Shown one piece after another: positions 31,425-40,107 of a stretch of 62,762 nucleotides of DNA. The position numbers were made by a program, and so were the translations under genes. The DNA lies in IMG/VR virus record IMGVR_UViG_3300037091_000423, positions 1 to 62,762 of that record. One strand, written 5' to 3'. How positions within the stretch are numbered: the first letter of the stretch is position 1; the number at the start of each line of letters is the position of its first letter. The notes under the pieces are model-generated. The model saw only the letters and a program-made list of their open reading frames with translations. It was not told the DNA's origin and searched no databases. Source of the stretch: a virus.

Positions 31425-31432
31425 AAAGCCTC

Positions 31433-32527
31433 CTAAATCCGCTTGAGTTGTAGATCTGTATCTTTTTCAAGGTTTAGAGAATTGATTATATCTTTTTGCG
31501 ATTGTGTCAATTTTCGAGGTATTTTGACAAGCACGTTTATATAAAGCTCATCGCCTGCAATACCCTTCCCCTGGATTTTTATGATTTCTCCATTTTTTGT
31601 GTTGGGTGGAATGGTGACGGGTATTATGGAACCATCTAACCAAGTCAAATTTATTGTGTCTCCCAATAGAGCTTGAGTGAGTGGGACTTCCGCCAAACAA
31701 GAGAGTCTATTACCATCACGTTTGAAGTGGGGATTAGATTTCACTTTTACAGTAATGAATAGATCTCCAGGGGGTCCGCCATTAAAGCTCTGATGCCCTT
31801 CACTATTTATTTTTAACATTGCACCATCGCTAATTCCGGGTGGAATTTTTATTTTGACAGTCTTAGTCTTTGTAGCAAGTTTCTCACCATGACAGTTGGT
31901 GCAAGGCTTGTCAATAATTACCCCGGTGCCTCGACATTTTTGACAACCAGTTTGAATAGAGAAAAATCCCTGTTGACTTCGTATTTGACCAGTGCCTGAG
32001 CAGTGTTCGCATTTTATTTCTTTACCGTCAGGTGCAGTGCCAGTTCCTTTGCAAGATTCGCAAACCTCTTTTCTTGCAAAATCAAATTCAACCTTCTTTT
32101 CAACAAGAATATCTTTCAATTCAAATGTAAGACGATATTGGGCATTAGATCCCGGAGTTTTTTGTCGAGATTGTCCACGCTGTTGTCTAAAAATATCTTC
32201 GAAGGGATTTCCACCCCACATTCGGTTGAAAAAATCTGTGTATCCACCGCTGTTTCCAAAAATGTCTTCAAACCCCTGATAAACATTTGGATTAGAACGC
32301 CCTTTGCTCAGACCTTCAAAACCAAATTGATCATATTGACTTCTTTTATTATCATCCATGAGGATTTCATACGCTTCAGTCCCTTCTTTGAAAGATTCCT
32401 CAGCTTCTTTTGAAGGATTTCTATCGGGGTGGAATTGAAGAGCTAATTTTCTGTAAGCTGTTTTGATTTCGTCTTTGGACGCTTTTTTGTCTACACCCAG
32501 AACTTCATAATAGTCTCTTTTTGCCAT
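31433..32527 (-). CDS. dnaJ: DnaJ/Hsp40 co-chaperone, 364 aa
   Basis: J-domain with HPD at 33-35, Gly/Phe-rich linker ([20 protein letters not shown]), four CxxCxGxG zinc repeats ([31 protein letters not shown]), and the C-terminal substrate domains. Full length. Stimulates DnaK ATPase and holds unfolded proteins; phages use DnaJ for replication or virion assembly. GGAAGAGG before ATG. Confidence 0.95.
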   Translation of the reverse strand: MAKRDYYEVLGVDKKASKDEIKTAYRKLALQFHPDRNPSKEAEESFKEGTEAYEILMDDNKRSQYDQFGFEGLSKGRSNPNVYQGFEDIFGNSGGYTDFFNRMWGGNPFEDIFRQQRGQSRQKTPGSNAQYRLTFELKDILVEKKVEFDFARKEVCESCKGTGTAPDGKEIKCEHCSGTGQIRSQQGFFSIQTGCQKCRGTGVIIDKPCTNCHGEKLATKTKTVKIKIPPGISDGAMLKINSEGHQSFNGGPPGDLFITVKVKSNPHFKRDGNRLSCLAEVPLTQALLGDTINLTWLDGSIIPVTIPPNTKNGEIIKIQGKGIAGDELYINVLVKIPRKLTQSQKDIINSLNLEKDTDLQLKRI

Positions 32528-32541
32528 ACCTCTTCCTATTT

Positions 32542-32715
32542 TTACTTTTCACCGTCGTAATAGATAAAAGGCAGATTCGACTCTAAGACCTTTATCTTCT
32601 TTTCTTCCCGATAGGTGACCCGGATATAGCCCTGAAAAATAGTGACTCGCTCGACGTTCGTTATTGTGTTGATTCGTTGCCCACTGGGACTATAGAATTC
32701 GACTGTGCTTTTCAT
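32542..32715 (-). CDS. Hypothetical protein, 57 aa
   Basis: AGGTAAG before ATG 32713-32715. Beta-rich ([36 protein letters not shown]). Upstream of dnaJ with a 15-base gap. Function unknown. Confidence 0.62.
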   Translation of the reverse strand: MKSTVEFYSPSGQRINTITNVERVTIFQGYIRVTYREEKKIKVLESNLPFIYYDGEK

Positions 32716-32761
32716 GATCTTACCTCAATACCTATTATAGCGAATTATCGATGCTTTTTTG

Positions 32762-33007
32762 CTAGAAGTCGTTGTAAAAAACTCTCATGCTTTTCAGCTG
32801 CTGCAAGCGCATCGTGTACCTTGGCATATAGTCATCCATCCATTTAGGTTTTTTACTCCAATCTTCGCAAGTTTGCTCTTTGGGCCAATCATTCATCTGA
32901 TCACCAAAAGAACACATGTCTCTTTTAGAGAAAACACAATTTTCACAGACTATTCCCTTGAGGAGATTCAGCGTTACTTCTTTAGGGCCGAAAATCGAAT
33001 CTGGCAT
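32762..33007 (-). CDS. LLK-CxxC family protein, 81 aa
   Basis: GPKEVTLNLLKGIVCENCVF, then CSF, then EQTCEDWSKK: full signature (LLK helix, CxxC, Cys, C-x-x-W). C-terminal extension of about 30 residues. End of a run of five such genes. Confidence 0.68.
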   Translation of the reverse strand: MPDSIFGPKEVTLNLLKGIVCENCVFSKRDMCSFGDQMNDWPKEQTCEDWSKKPKWMDDYMPRYTMRLQQLKSMRVFYNDF

Positions 33008-33034
33008 ATTTTGGACAAGTTCCTATTTTGGGTA

Positions 33035-33229
33035 TTAATATATGCTGAGATTATAGACAGCATCTTCATCACAGACGGCTAACCAGCCATCTTCACTAAA
33101 ATGATAGTCTTGAAATTGTGAATTACCATAAGCGAATTTAATATGATCTTTATCTAAATACCATACTGCATATTTACAAGATTCACAAGTCTTTCCCTTT
33201 AGTAGGTTCTTCGTTATCTGTCTTTCCAT
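33035..33229 (-). CDS. LLK-CxxC family protein, 64 aa
   Basis: MERQITKNLLKGKTCESCKY. The later Cys is in WLAVCDED. Its first 47 bases overlap the 3' end of the next family member in another frame. Confidence 0.65.
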   Translation of the reverse strand: MERQITKNLLKGKTCESCKYAVWYLDKDHIKFAYGNSQFQDYHFSEDGWLAVCDEDAVYNLSIY

Positions 33230-33395
33230 AAATCATTTTCATCCAGTAGATTCGTTCGCCTTCCCATTTTTCACAAGTGATTGTGCCTTTCGGAATATCT
33301 CCTTTTATGCAATCGTCGGGTATAATACTTCTATATTGACAATTTCGACAGACTTTATTTTTTAGGAGATTCTTGGTTATTTCATTTCGCGTCAT
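33183..33395 (-). CDS. LLK-CxxC family protein, 70 aa
   Basis: MTRNEITKNLLKNKVCRNC then CIKGD and ITCEKWEGER. Complete signature. Overlaps both neighbours, which are paralogues. Confidence 0.68.
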   Translation of the reverse strand: MTRNEITKNLLKNKVCRNCQYRSIIPDDCIKGDIPKGTITCEKWEGERIYWMKMIYGKTDNEEPTKGKDL

Positions 33396-33633
33396 TTATT
33401 TCTACGGGATCACAAAAACAACCATCGTCATGTGGTTCGTTTGGATCAAGCAAAATTGTGTTGGTGTTATATTGACAGTGCCATCGTCTCTTCAGCTGCC
33501 AATTCTCGCATGTTCCACTTTCTGGTTCAAAACACGCAGGATGATAAACTTTGTCAATTATATCATCACAAACTCCAATACAGTTTTTACAAGTTCTATT
33601 TTTTAGCAGATTCTTGACGATTTCTTTGTTCAC
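33382..33633 (-). CDS. LLK-CxxC family protein, 83 aa
   Basis: GTG 33631-33633 gives MNKEIVKNLLKNRTCKNC, matching the other starts; the frame's ATG at 33657 adds eight unlike residues. Then CDD, ACFE, GTCENWQLKR. Confidence 0.62.
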   Translation of the reverse strand: MNKEIVKNLLKNRTCKNCIGVCDDIIDKVYHPACFEPESGTCENWQLKRRWHCQYNTNTILLDPNEPHDDGCFCDPVEINDAK

Positions 33634-33820
33634 ACTTTTGTTTTTCCACAAGTTCAAGTTCTATTGCTTTAGATGGGGAGATCCACCATGGCCACTTACG
33701 CCAATCTTTACAAGTTCCTTCAATTGCTCTTCCATGCGAAGAGTCGGGAGCGCAATCATTAGAGCAATTTTCACAGGTTCTATTTTTGAGTAAATTCTTA
33801 GTTATTTCTTTGGAACTCAC
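33596..33820 (-). CDS. LLK-CxxC family protein, 74 aa
   Basis: MSSKEITKNLLKNRTCENC then CAPDS and GTCKDWRKWPWW. Complete signature. First of the five tandem copies to be read. Confidence 0.68.
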   Translation of the reverse strand: MSSKEITKNLLKNRTCENCSNDCAPDSSHGRAIEGTCKDWRKWPWWISPSKAIELELVEKQKCEQRNRQESAKK

Positions 33821-34283
33821 CGTTGACTTTCTTTACATCCCAATCATCATGGCTGAGCTCGCCGCTTGTAATGCATTCTTTTTTACCAGCACCTTTATAC
33901 CAAATGCTAGGAATATTTCCTATGACTTCGGCGTAGTCTGATTGCGCTAATTCAGCTAAAGGCACTCTCTTTTCATTAAGATCGAAAAGAGCTGCAATAC
34001 GACCGTTTACTCGTAAGATCCAAAGTCCTTGAGGATTGTTATACGTGCCTATTACTTCTTCATAACCTTTACTAATCATGTGGCCTATTTTGGCTTGCTT
34101 CTCTTTATGGTATTGCTCTTCCCATTTTTGGTGTGCTTCATATTCTTCTCGGCTTCGTTTTTCTTCTTCCTCATTAGCTCTTTGTATTCCTCGAACTAAA
34201 AGCCATAAAGGCAACATTCTTTTCAGATAAGCACCGATTACGAGTAAAGCTATTAGAATCATTGCGAGATAAACATAGATCAT
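33798..34283 (-). CDS. Membrane-anchored protein, 161 aa
   Basis: N-terminal membrane segment (YLAMILIALLVIGAYL), a charged coiled coil (NEEEEKRSREEYEAHQKWEE), then a beta domain (GLWILRVNGRIAALFDLNEK). ATGA overlap with Pth2. Function unknown. Confidence 0.66.
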   Translation of the reverse strand: MIYVYLAMILIALLVIGAYLKRMLPLWLLVRGIQRANEEEEKRSREEYEAHQKWEEQYHKEKQAKIGHMISKGYEEVIGTYNNPQGLWILRVNGRIAALFDLNEKRVPLAELAQSDYAEVIGNIPSIWYKGAGKKECITSGELSHDDWDVKKVNGEFQRNN

Positions 34284-34666
34284 ATTAGTTCTAGATCTCC
34301 AGTAATCTTGTCGATTTTATCGCCGTCATCTGGCCCAATGGCAATACAGGTAGTAGTCTTGTTACCATGAAACTCAGTGAATCCAGAATCAATGATGACA
34401 GCGTGGGGTATTCCCGCTTCTCTGGCTTTTTCAGCTAGTTGATAAATAGCATCTTCAGAATTGACACCGACGACAACTTTAGTGAAAGCACCTTTCATCC
34501 ACTCAACCATTGAATCAGAGAGTCCGCTGATTTCAAAAGAGTGGCCATACCATTCGCCTTTGTCAAAAAAGACTTTCATCGCAGCGTGAGCTCCTTGAGC
34601 AATTTGCTTTCCGCATCTCATGTGTAAGTCTTTTCTAACAGCTATGACTTGTTTTACCTTACCCAT
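34280..34666 (-). CDS. Peptidyl-tRNA hydrolase, Pth2 type, 128 aa
   Basis: KQVIAVRKDLHMRCGKQIAQ, GAHAAMKV, KVVVGVNSEDAIYQLAEKA, HAVIIDSGFTEF, TTTCIAIGPDDGDKI: the archaeal/eukaryotic Pth2 pattern, with catalytic region residues Lys/Asp in place. Frees tRNA from stalled peptidyl-tRNA. Fits a phage with many own tRNAs. Good ribosome site (GGGAGATTAC). Confidence 0.9.
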   Translation of the reverse strand: MGKVKQVIAVRKDLHMRCGKQIAQGAHAAMKVFFDKGEWYGHSFEISGLSDSMVEWMKGAFTKVVVGVNSEDAIYQLAEKAREAGIPHAVIIDSGFTEFHGNKTTTCIAIGPDDGDKIDKITGDLELI

Positions 34667-34679
34667 TGTAATCTCCCTT

Positions 34680-35384
34680 TCATAGAATTATGCAATTGTC
34701 AAAGTGCCAACGATACATAGTAGTCCCACCGATTTTACCACAGTGTGGACATTGTATTTTCCTTTGTGGTTTTCCCTTTCGCGCAGCTGCTGATTTTCTT
34801 ATGGACTCTTCAGGCAGTCTTTTACCCTTGAGGGCCCGAGATAATTTTTCTTTGTGTTCTTCTGACTTTGGTCTTTTGTTCTTGCCCTTCATAGCTATAG
34901 AATGAATTATTTTTTGCTCTTCGGACATCGCACCCAACTTTAATCCTTTGTTCCAGGGTGGTTTGCATTTTTTACCTTTGTTCCAAGGAATATGACCCAG
35001 AGTTGGATGTGGTAAAATTTGATATCTCTTTTTTAGAGTTTCTGATTGTTTCTTTTTTTGTTCTTCTGATAATGGCCCAAGTTTTAAACCTTTATTCCAA
35101 GGCTTTTCGCAAGTTTTTCCGCCGTCTCCGCCGATAGCTAAGTTGTAACCAACTTCTTTATCACGAGAATTTAGTTTTTCTATCCAGAGTTGTTCTGCCT
35201 CTAACCATTCGGGCTTAGAAGAGCATTCTTGTAAAATTTCTTTTTTGAAGTTTTGTTGGCCATATTTAGAAATGGCCTGTTTTAAAATTTTGCCTGAGCC
35301 TAAATAATTTTGGCGGTCATTATGAAGTTGTTTACCAACATAAATTTTGTTATTTATTAAATTTGTGGTTTTGTAAATTATCAT
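34680..35384 (-). CDS. GIY-YIG homing-type endonuclease, 234 aa
   Basis: IIYKTTNLINNKIYVGKQ at the N-terminus (GIY-YIG core), with the Arg (DRQNYLG) and Glu (LEAEQLW) region; then NUMOD3 repeats (GLKLGPLSEEQKKKQSETLK) and a C-terminal zinc finger (CPHCGKIGGT). ATG 35382-35384 chosen because AAGATAATT lies two bases upstream. Confidence 0.88.
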   Translation of the reverse strand: MIIYKTTNLINNKIYVGKQLHNDRQNYLGSGKILKQAISKYGQQNFKKEILQECSSKPEWLEAEQLWIEKLNSRDKEVGYNLAIGGDGGKTCEKPWNKGLKLGPLSEEQKKKQSETLKKRYQILPHPTLGHIPWNKGKKCKPPWNKGLKLGAMSEEQKIIHSIAMKGKNKRPKSEEHKEKLSRALKGKRLPEESIRKSAAARKGKPQRKIQCPHCGKIGGTTMYRWHFDNCIIL

Positions 35385-35386
35385 GC

Positions 35387-35395
35387 AATTATCTT
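35387..35395 (-). promoter_or_regulatory. AAGATAATT start-site motif
   Basis: Fixes the start of the GIY-YIG gene at 35384 rather than 35399. Confidence 0.52.
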
Positions 35396-35436
35396 GCAAC
35401 CTGCGCAGATAACTTACCTTTGAGCATAATGACTAA

Positions 35437-35655
35437 TTATGTGTCCATATTATATGGTGTTTTAACTTTAAAAATGACTGTTATGAGCCTATGTATTTTT
35501 GATTCAGTGGCTTCTTCATCCAATGCCATATATTTGCGACTTACACCTATTCGAGGATAGTTAGGGTTGTCCTTATTGTAGATTAAATATAGGTCTCGGT
35601 TAATTTGCCATGCTTCATATCGGCCACCGCGGCCGGGCTCATAATATATTACCAT
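35437..35655 (-). CDS. Hypothetical protein, 72 aa
   Basis: Strand-rich (AWQINRDLYLIYNKDNPNY) with tail RLITVIFKVKTPYNMDT. AAGATAATC before ATG. Function unknown. Confidence 0.62.
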   Translation of the reverse strand: MVIYYEPGRGGRYEAWQINRDLYLIYNKDNPNYPRIGVSRKYMALDEEATESKIHRLITVIFKVKTPYNMDT

Positions 35656-35657
35656 AA

Positions 35658-35666
35658 GATTATCTT
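35658..35666 (-). promoter_or_regulatory. AAGATAATC start-site motif
   Basis: Two bases before ATG 35655; overlaps the last codon of the aminomutase gene. Confidence 0.48.
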
Positions 35667-36690
35667 ATTCTGCTGGATACTTAAACTTTTCACCTTCATA
35701 GTTCTTAAAGATCATATCATTGTTTTCTTGTCCGACGTAATATTCGGGCAATAAAGGAACTTTCCCACCGCCGTTTGGTAAATCTATAACAAATTGTGGA
35801 ACTGCGTATCCTGATATAAATCCTCGCAAGCCTTTAATAATGTCAAGGCCCGTCTTTACTGACGTCCTGAAGTGACTTGTACCTGCTGCTAAGTCTGCTT
35901 GATATATGTAGTATGGTCTAACTCGAATTGTCAATAGTTTCTTCATCAGTTTGCCCATTGTTTCTACATTGTCGTTGACGCCTTTTAACAAAACCGTTTG
36001 ACTTCCTAAAGGGATACCTACATCAGCTAATTTGTTGCAAGCCGACTTAACTTCTTCGGTGATCTCGTCTGGATGTGTAAAGTGAATACTCATATAAAGT
36101 GGATGGTATTTTTTAAGTATGTTTACAAGGATATCAGTAATTCTAGCTGGCATCACTACGGGAATTTTAGTTCCAATCCTTATAATTTCTAAGTGTTCAA
36201 TGTCCCTTAGATTTAACAGCAAGTATTCAAGTTTAGCATCTGATAATGTCAAAGGATCGCCGCCGCTTATTATAACGTCTCTAACTTCTTTATGTTGCTT
36301 TATATAGTTAATACCTTCATCCCAATCTGTTTTAGTAAAGCCGTCACTTTCTATCAAACGTGATCTTGTGCAATACCTACAATAGGTAGCACATCGGTCA
36401 GTAGCTAAGAACAACACACGGTCAGGATAACGGTGAACTATACACTTAACTGGTGAATCGTGCTCTTCACCAAGTGAGTCGTTCATTTCTTCGGGTTGAA
36501 TTATTGATTCTAGTTCTGATGGGATTACTGTTTTTTGTAGTTCTGGAGAATGTGAAATAACATCATGATAATATTGTGTCACGGCGAATGGCACTCTCAA
36601 ATTTTTCATTTCCGTGTTAATTAATCTATTTTGCAACTGCTTTTGCCACGAACTTGGGGGCTCCTCTTCTTTCTGAAGATCTTCGTTCAT
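35665..36690 (-). CDS. Lysine 2,3-aminomutase (KamA/EpmB-type radical SAM enzyme), 341 aa
   Basis: SAM cluster motif CATYCRYC (Cys100, 104, 107), SGGDPL, IRIGTKIPVVMPARIT, HFTHPDEIT, QTVLLKGVNDN, RVRPYYIYQADL, and GGGKVPLLPEY with the PLP lysine. Length is near E. coli EpmB (about 342) and shorter than clostridial KamA. Moves the alpha-amino group of lysine to the beta carbon; products serve EF-P modification or as osmolyte. No EF-P or EpmA gene is in the window. GAGGAATT before ATG. Confidence 0.92.
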   Translation of the reverse strand: MNEDLQKEEEPPSSWQKQLQNRLINTEMKNLRVPFAVTQYYHDVISHSPELQKTVIPSELESIIQPEEMNDSLGEEHDSPVKCIVHRYPDRVLFLATDRCATYCRYCTRSRLIESDGFTKTDWDEGINYIKQHKEVRDVIISGGDPLTLSDAKLEYLLLNLRDIEHLEIIRIGTKIPVVMPARITDILVNILKKYHPLYMSIHFTHPDEITEEVKSACNKLADVGIPLGSQTVLLKGVNDNVETMGKLMKKLLTIRVRPYYIYQADLAAGTSHFRTSVKTGLDIIKGLRGFISGYAVPQFVIDLPNGGGKVPLLPEYYVGQENNDMIFKNYEGEKFKYPAE

Positions 36691-36727
36691 TTTAATTCCT
36701 CTATTTTCTTTTTGGTTTAATAATATG

Positions 36728-36994
36728 TTAAGGCGACTGAGTGCCGCTCGTGTTGTTTGTAGAAGTGCTTCCTTCCAGTATTGCTTCTAATTCTAGACAA
36801 AATACTTCTAGGATTTCCTCCTCGGCATTAATGCCGTAGAGCCGATTAAGTTTTTCATCTAAATCTTTTTCCCAGCTTAATGAAATAATTTCATCTCTTA
36901 CTTTGACTATTAGTTTTTCGTTAGTTCTTTCAAAGGTAAGAGGTTGATTGGGAAATCTTTTTTTTAACCTTGCTATAAATTCTTCGTCTGTCAT
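36728..36994 (-). CDS. Hypothetical protein, 88 aa
   Basis: AAGATAAAT (37012-37020), then GAAGGAT, then ATG 36992-36994. Ser/Thr-rich C-terminus. Function unknown. Confidence 0.65.
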   Translation of the reverse strand: MTDEEFIARLKKRFPNQPLTFERTNEKLIVKVRDEIISLSWEKDLDEKLNRLYGINAEEEILEVFCLELEAILEGSTSTNNTSGTQSP

Positions 36995-37011
36995 ATTATC
37001 CTTCGCTTATT

Positions 37012-37020
37012 ATTTATCTT
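37012..37020 (-). promoter_or_regulatory. AAGATAAAT motif with separate ribosome site
   Basis: Upstream of 36728-36994, 17 bases before ATG, with GAAGGA between. Confidence 0.55.
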
Positions 37021-37047
37021 ACGGGGTGCTTTTTCTTTTTGCAGTTT

Positions 37048-38067
37048 CTACCGAAATCTTTTTATAAAAGTTGCCCGTCTTGGAATTTCCTTCAGTCTCT
37101 TCGCACCAAGGTAAGTGCATGCCGATCTCATCGCGCCCATCATCTCAAGTAGTGTCTCATCGACTGGGCCCTTGACGGGCATCATAATTTCTTTACCCTC
37201 AGAAGCTCTATAATCTTTCATGCCTCCATTGTATTTTTCATTAGCGAACCTAGAAGACATACCGTAGAATTTAATAAACTTCTTGCCACTTTTATCGATA
37301 ATGATATCGTTTTCTTTCAAGCCCTCGTCGTGTCCAGCCAACATGCCACCGAGCATTACAAAATCTGCCCCACCCGCAAAGGCTTTTATGATGTCACCAA
37401 ACTTTTTACAACCACCATCTGAGATTATATGACCACCTAAGCCGTGGGCAGCATCAGCACAATCTATTACTGCTGAAAGTTGAGGATAACCAATACCCGT
37501 CACGTCTGTAGTAGAGCATCCCATGCCTGGACCAATGCCTATCTTTACTATGTCGGCTCCGGCAAGTATAAGTTCTTGCGTCATATCTGCAGTTACTACG
37601 TTGCCAGCTATTAAAATGATGTCAGGAAAGAGCTTTCTAATTTTCTTAATATGTTGAGGTAAATATTCGCCATAGCCATTCGCCACGTCTATACAAAGGA
37701 ACTTAGTAGGCTTGTCCTTATAAATCTTCTTGAACTTCGTAAGATCTTCTCTTTTCACGCCTATAGAAGGAATAGTGTGATTGAAATCTATATCTGTCTT
37801 AAGCCAATCCTTAGTTGAATAATATTTGTGAATACAGGTCAGCATTCCCCTATTGGATAAAGCTTTGGCCATTTCGAAAGTGCCTACCGTATCCATATTT
37901 GCAGCAACGATAGGGATACCATTCCAAGTTTGTGTAGACCACTTGAACTTGAAAGGTTTATCATCTTCTCTAGTCAGCTCTATTTCTTGTCGTGATTTTA
38001 ATGTGCTTCGTTGAGGACGGATAAGTACGTCGTCAAAATCTAACTTTATATCTTCTTCAATTTTCAT
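37048..38067 (-). CDS. guaC: GMP reductase, 339 aa
   Basis: Near-complete match to E. coli GuaC order: KIEEDIKLDFDDVLIRP, AANMDTVGTFEMAKAL, AGNVVTADM, KIGIGPGMGCST (catalytic Cys184), GGHIISDGGCKKFGDI, ADFVMLGGMLAGH, YGMSS, RSACTYLGA. No CBS domain, so reductase rather than IMP dehydrogenase. Converts GMP to IMP with NADPH, shifting purine pools. AAAGGCGAT before ATG. Confidence 0.95.
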   Translation of the reverse strand: MKIEEDIKLDFDDVLIRPQRSTLKSRQEIELTREDDKPFKFKWSTQTWNGIPIVAANMDTVGTFEMAKALSNRGMLTCIHKYYSTKDWLKTDIDFNHTIPSIGVKREDLTKFKKIYKDKPTKFLCIDVANGYGEYLPQHIKKIRKLFPDIILIAGNVVTADMTQELILAGADIVKIGIGPGMGCSTTDVTGIGYPQLSAVIDCADAAHGLGGHIISDGGCKKFGDIIKAFAGGADFVMLGGMLAGHDEGLKENDIIIDKSGKKFIKFYGMSSRFANEKYNGGMKDYRASEGKEIMMPVKGPVDETLLEMMGAMRSACTYLGAKRLKEIPRRATFIKRFR

Positions 38068-38122
38068 TTTATCGCCTTTGGAAAAATATTATGATTGGGT
38101 GAACTTAATTATGCCTAAGATT

Positions 38123-38527
38123 TTAGGTTTCAGGTGGGAATCTTAAAACTAGATATTTTATTAAAATTTCTCTCTTTGCAAAGATAGACCTTATTAGAAT
38201 CTTTTTATCATCAACACCTTTACCCAACGCTTTAGCGCCCAAGCCTAACATAAGCTCTTGTAACTCTTCGGGTTTAGCATTCTTAAGGAATTCTTTAAAT
38301 TGGTTGTTACCCCAACTATTCAGATCGTCTATGAAAGCCTTATAGGCTTCTTCTTTGGTCTTATATCTATCGAGATTAGTTTCTCCACCTACAGCCCAAT
38401 CACCTTTGCCGCTAACATATTCTTTTTCCCAATCTTTCTTTTCCTTAGCGCTCATTGGTTGACCAGCTATTATGGGCGCCATGATTTCGTCATAAGTGCC
38501 TACCCTAGTAACATCATGCTCTAACAT
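38123..38527 (-). CDS. Hypothetical protein, paralogue of next gene, 134 aa
   Basis: Shares KEYVSGKGDWAVGGETNLDR, TKEEAYKAFI and AKPEELQELML with 38514-38825; ends LIRSIFAKREILIKYL. Start overlaps the upstream end. Tandem duplicates of unknown function. Confidence 0.68.
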   Translation of the reverse strand: MLEHDVTRVGTYDEIMAPIIAGQPMSAKEKKDWEKEYVSGKGDWAVGGETNLDRYKTKEEAYKAFIDDLNSWGNNQFKEFLKNAKPEELQELMLGLGAKALGKGVDDKKILIRSIFAKREILIKYLVLRFPPET

Positions 38528-38825
38528 CTACTTCTCCTCTAAGAATCATTTTTATTAATTCATACATGCCTTTACTAAGTCTGAGCTCATTTATATCTTC
38601 TGGGCTAGCTTGTTTGAAAAAATCTTCAAGTTGGTCGTGCTCGAGTAATCTTGCAAGAAAAGTTCCATAGGCTTGAGGTTTAGTGCGAAATCTTTCTGTG
38701 CTCATTTCACCAGCTATAGCCCATGTCCCGCTTCCAGAAACATAATCTTTATCAATTGGCTCATCCATGTAAGATTTCATCTCAGCCCATGAACCTACAG
38801 TGTCTGTGTCGTAGGTTATACTCAT
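38514..38825 (-). CDS. Hypothetical protein, paralogue of previous gene, 103 aa
   Basis: KDYVSGSGTWAIAGEMSTER, TKPQAYGTFL, ASPEDINELRL match 38123-38527 in the same order; tail ELIKMILRGEV. Function unknown. Confidence 0.68.
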   Translation of the reverse strand: MSITYDTDTVGSWAEMKSYMDEPIDKDYVSGSGTWAIAGEMSTERFRTKPQAYGTFLARLLEHDQLEDFFKQASPEDINELRLSKGMYELIKMILRGEVDVRA

Positions 38826-38835
38826 TCTCTTGCTC

Positions 38836-40107
38836 CTAGTTCAATTCACAGGTCAAACATCTATCTAATTTTCTGGCTTTAGCGGAATTGATTATTGTGT
38901 AGTCAATATTATCTTGAAATATGTTGCCTATTTTACCCGGTGTCATACAACACGGATGAATATCTCCATTAGCTGCAACGAATGGAAAGTTTGGTTGGGC
39001 ACATTTATAGAAATCAGTTTTCTGAGGGATACCTATATGTCTAACGTTTGTGGCCATATATTTGATTTGATGTTTTTCAGCTATTTCTATAAATTCATTT
39101 ATGTCGTTTTTGTTAGTTTCTTGAACGACGGCTTTTATAGCAATATTCAATCTCATGCTTTTTGCTTTTAAAATGTTATCTAAAACCTTGTTAATTTTCT
39201 GACCAGTAATTTTGAAATAGTTCTTCTCGTTAAATGTATGGAGGGATATATAGATAACATCAGCATTAGAAATACTTTGCCAATCAATGTCCAAGTTGAA
39301 GTTCGTCGTTAAGTAGATTATAATTGCCCGTTTTTTCATTTCGTCAATCATACGCCAACAATCTTTGTGTATTAGAGATTCACCTCGACCCCAAAATTTT
39401 ACATGTAAAGGTTCAAGCTTATCAAGTATGAATTTGAAAGAGTCAAACGTTAAATCACTAGCAGGCGTGTCTCTTCTTGTACACATAACGCAATTACTAT
39501 TACATCTTGTAGTCGGCTCAATGTAGAAAGATCTTTCTGTGCAATAGAAGTATTCATTTTTCCAATACTTTTTAATGAGATTGAACTCTCTTATTTCATA
39601 ATTCATTGGTTGGCTATATATGAATCGTTCATACTTTTCGGGCACGTCAAATAGAATTTTATCTTCAGAATCAAAACATACATCCTCAGACATTTCACGA
39701 TCCATGATTTCATTTGACTTTAGTAGACCAAAGTGCGTCATATAATAACCATGCTTCTTTGCATCTTTAAGTAGTCTATCAAATCGATCGTGTGGCCCTA
39801 TCATTAGACAACTGAAAGCTGACATGTATTTTTTATCAACGCCATAAGCTTCAATCTTAAGTGAGTCTAAGTGACCCTTAATGAGAATACGTTTTTTGTC
39901 ACGTTCCAGGTATATATTGTTAGATTTGATCAAGGGCTTGAATTTTTTATAGGCGTTAAGATCGAATAGCTCTCTATTGAAAAGAATGTCTAAATCGCCT
40001 ATTTCAGACTCGCCTCTTCCATAGGATCCTAGTATTTGATAATTTGGGAGTATAGATAAGAAGTCTTTGTATTTTGTTATAATCTGGTCGCAAGTCTTAC
40101 GGTTCAT
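38836..40107 (-). CDS. PolX-like nucleotidyltransferase fused to radical SAM/SPASM domain, 423 aa
   Basis: Residues 1-170 carry the polymerase-beta signature GSYGRGESEIGDLDIL (27-42, Asp38 and Asp40), a third acidic residue in LKIEAYG (85), and an end (YYMTHFGLLKSNEI) like the PolX C-terminus. Residues 190-423 are a radical SAM enzyme: CNSNCVMC (Cys202, 206, 209), GRGESLIH, YISLHTF, then SPASM-type Cys at CAQP, HPCCM and CLTC. The order joins nucleotide transfer to radical chemistry in one chain. I know no such pairing; function cannot be assigned. Overlaps the upstream stop. Confidence 0.8.
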   Translation of the reverse strand: MNRKTCDQIITKYKDFLSILPNYQILGSYGRGESEIGDLDILFNRELFDLNAYKKFKPLIKSNNIYLERDKKRILIKGHLDSLKIEAYGVDKKYMSAFSCLMIGPHDRFDRLLKDAKKHGYYMTHFGLLKSNEIMDREMSEDVCFDSEDKILFDVPEKYERFIYSQPMNYEIREFNLIKKYWKNEYFYCTERSFYIEPTTRCNSNCVMCTRRDTPASDLTFDSFKFILDKLEPLHVKFWGRGESLIHKDCWRMIDEMKKRAIIIYLTTNFNLDIDWQSISNADVIYISLHTFNEKNYFKITGQKINKVLDNILKAKSMRLNIAIKAVVQETNKNDINEFIEIAEKHQIKYMATNVRHIGIPQKTDFYKCAQPNFPFVAANGDIHPCCMTPGKIGNIFQDNIDYTIINSAKARKLDRCLTCELN

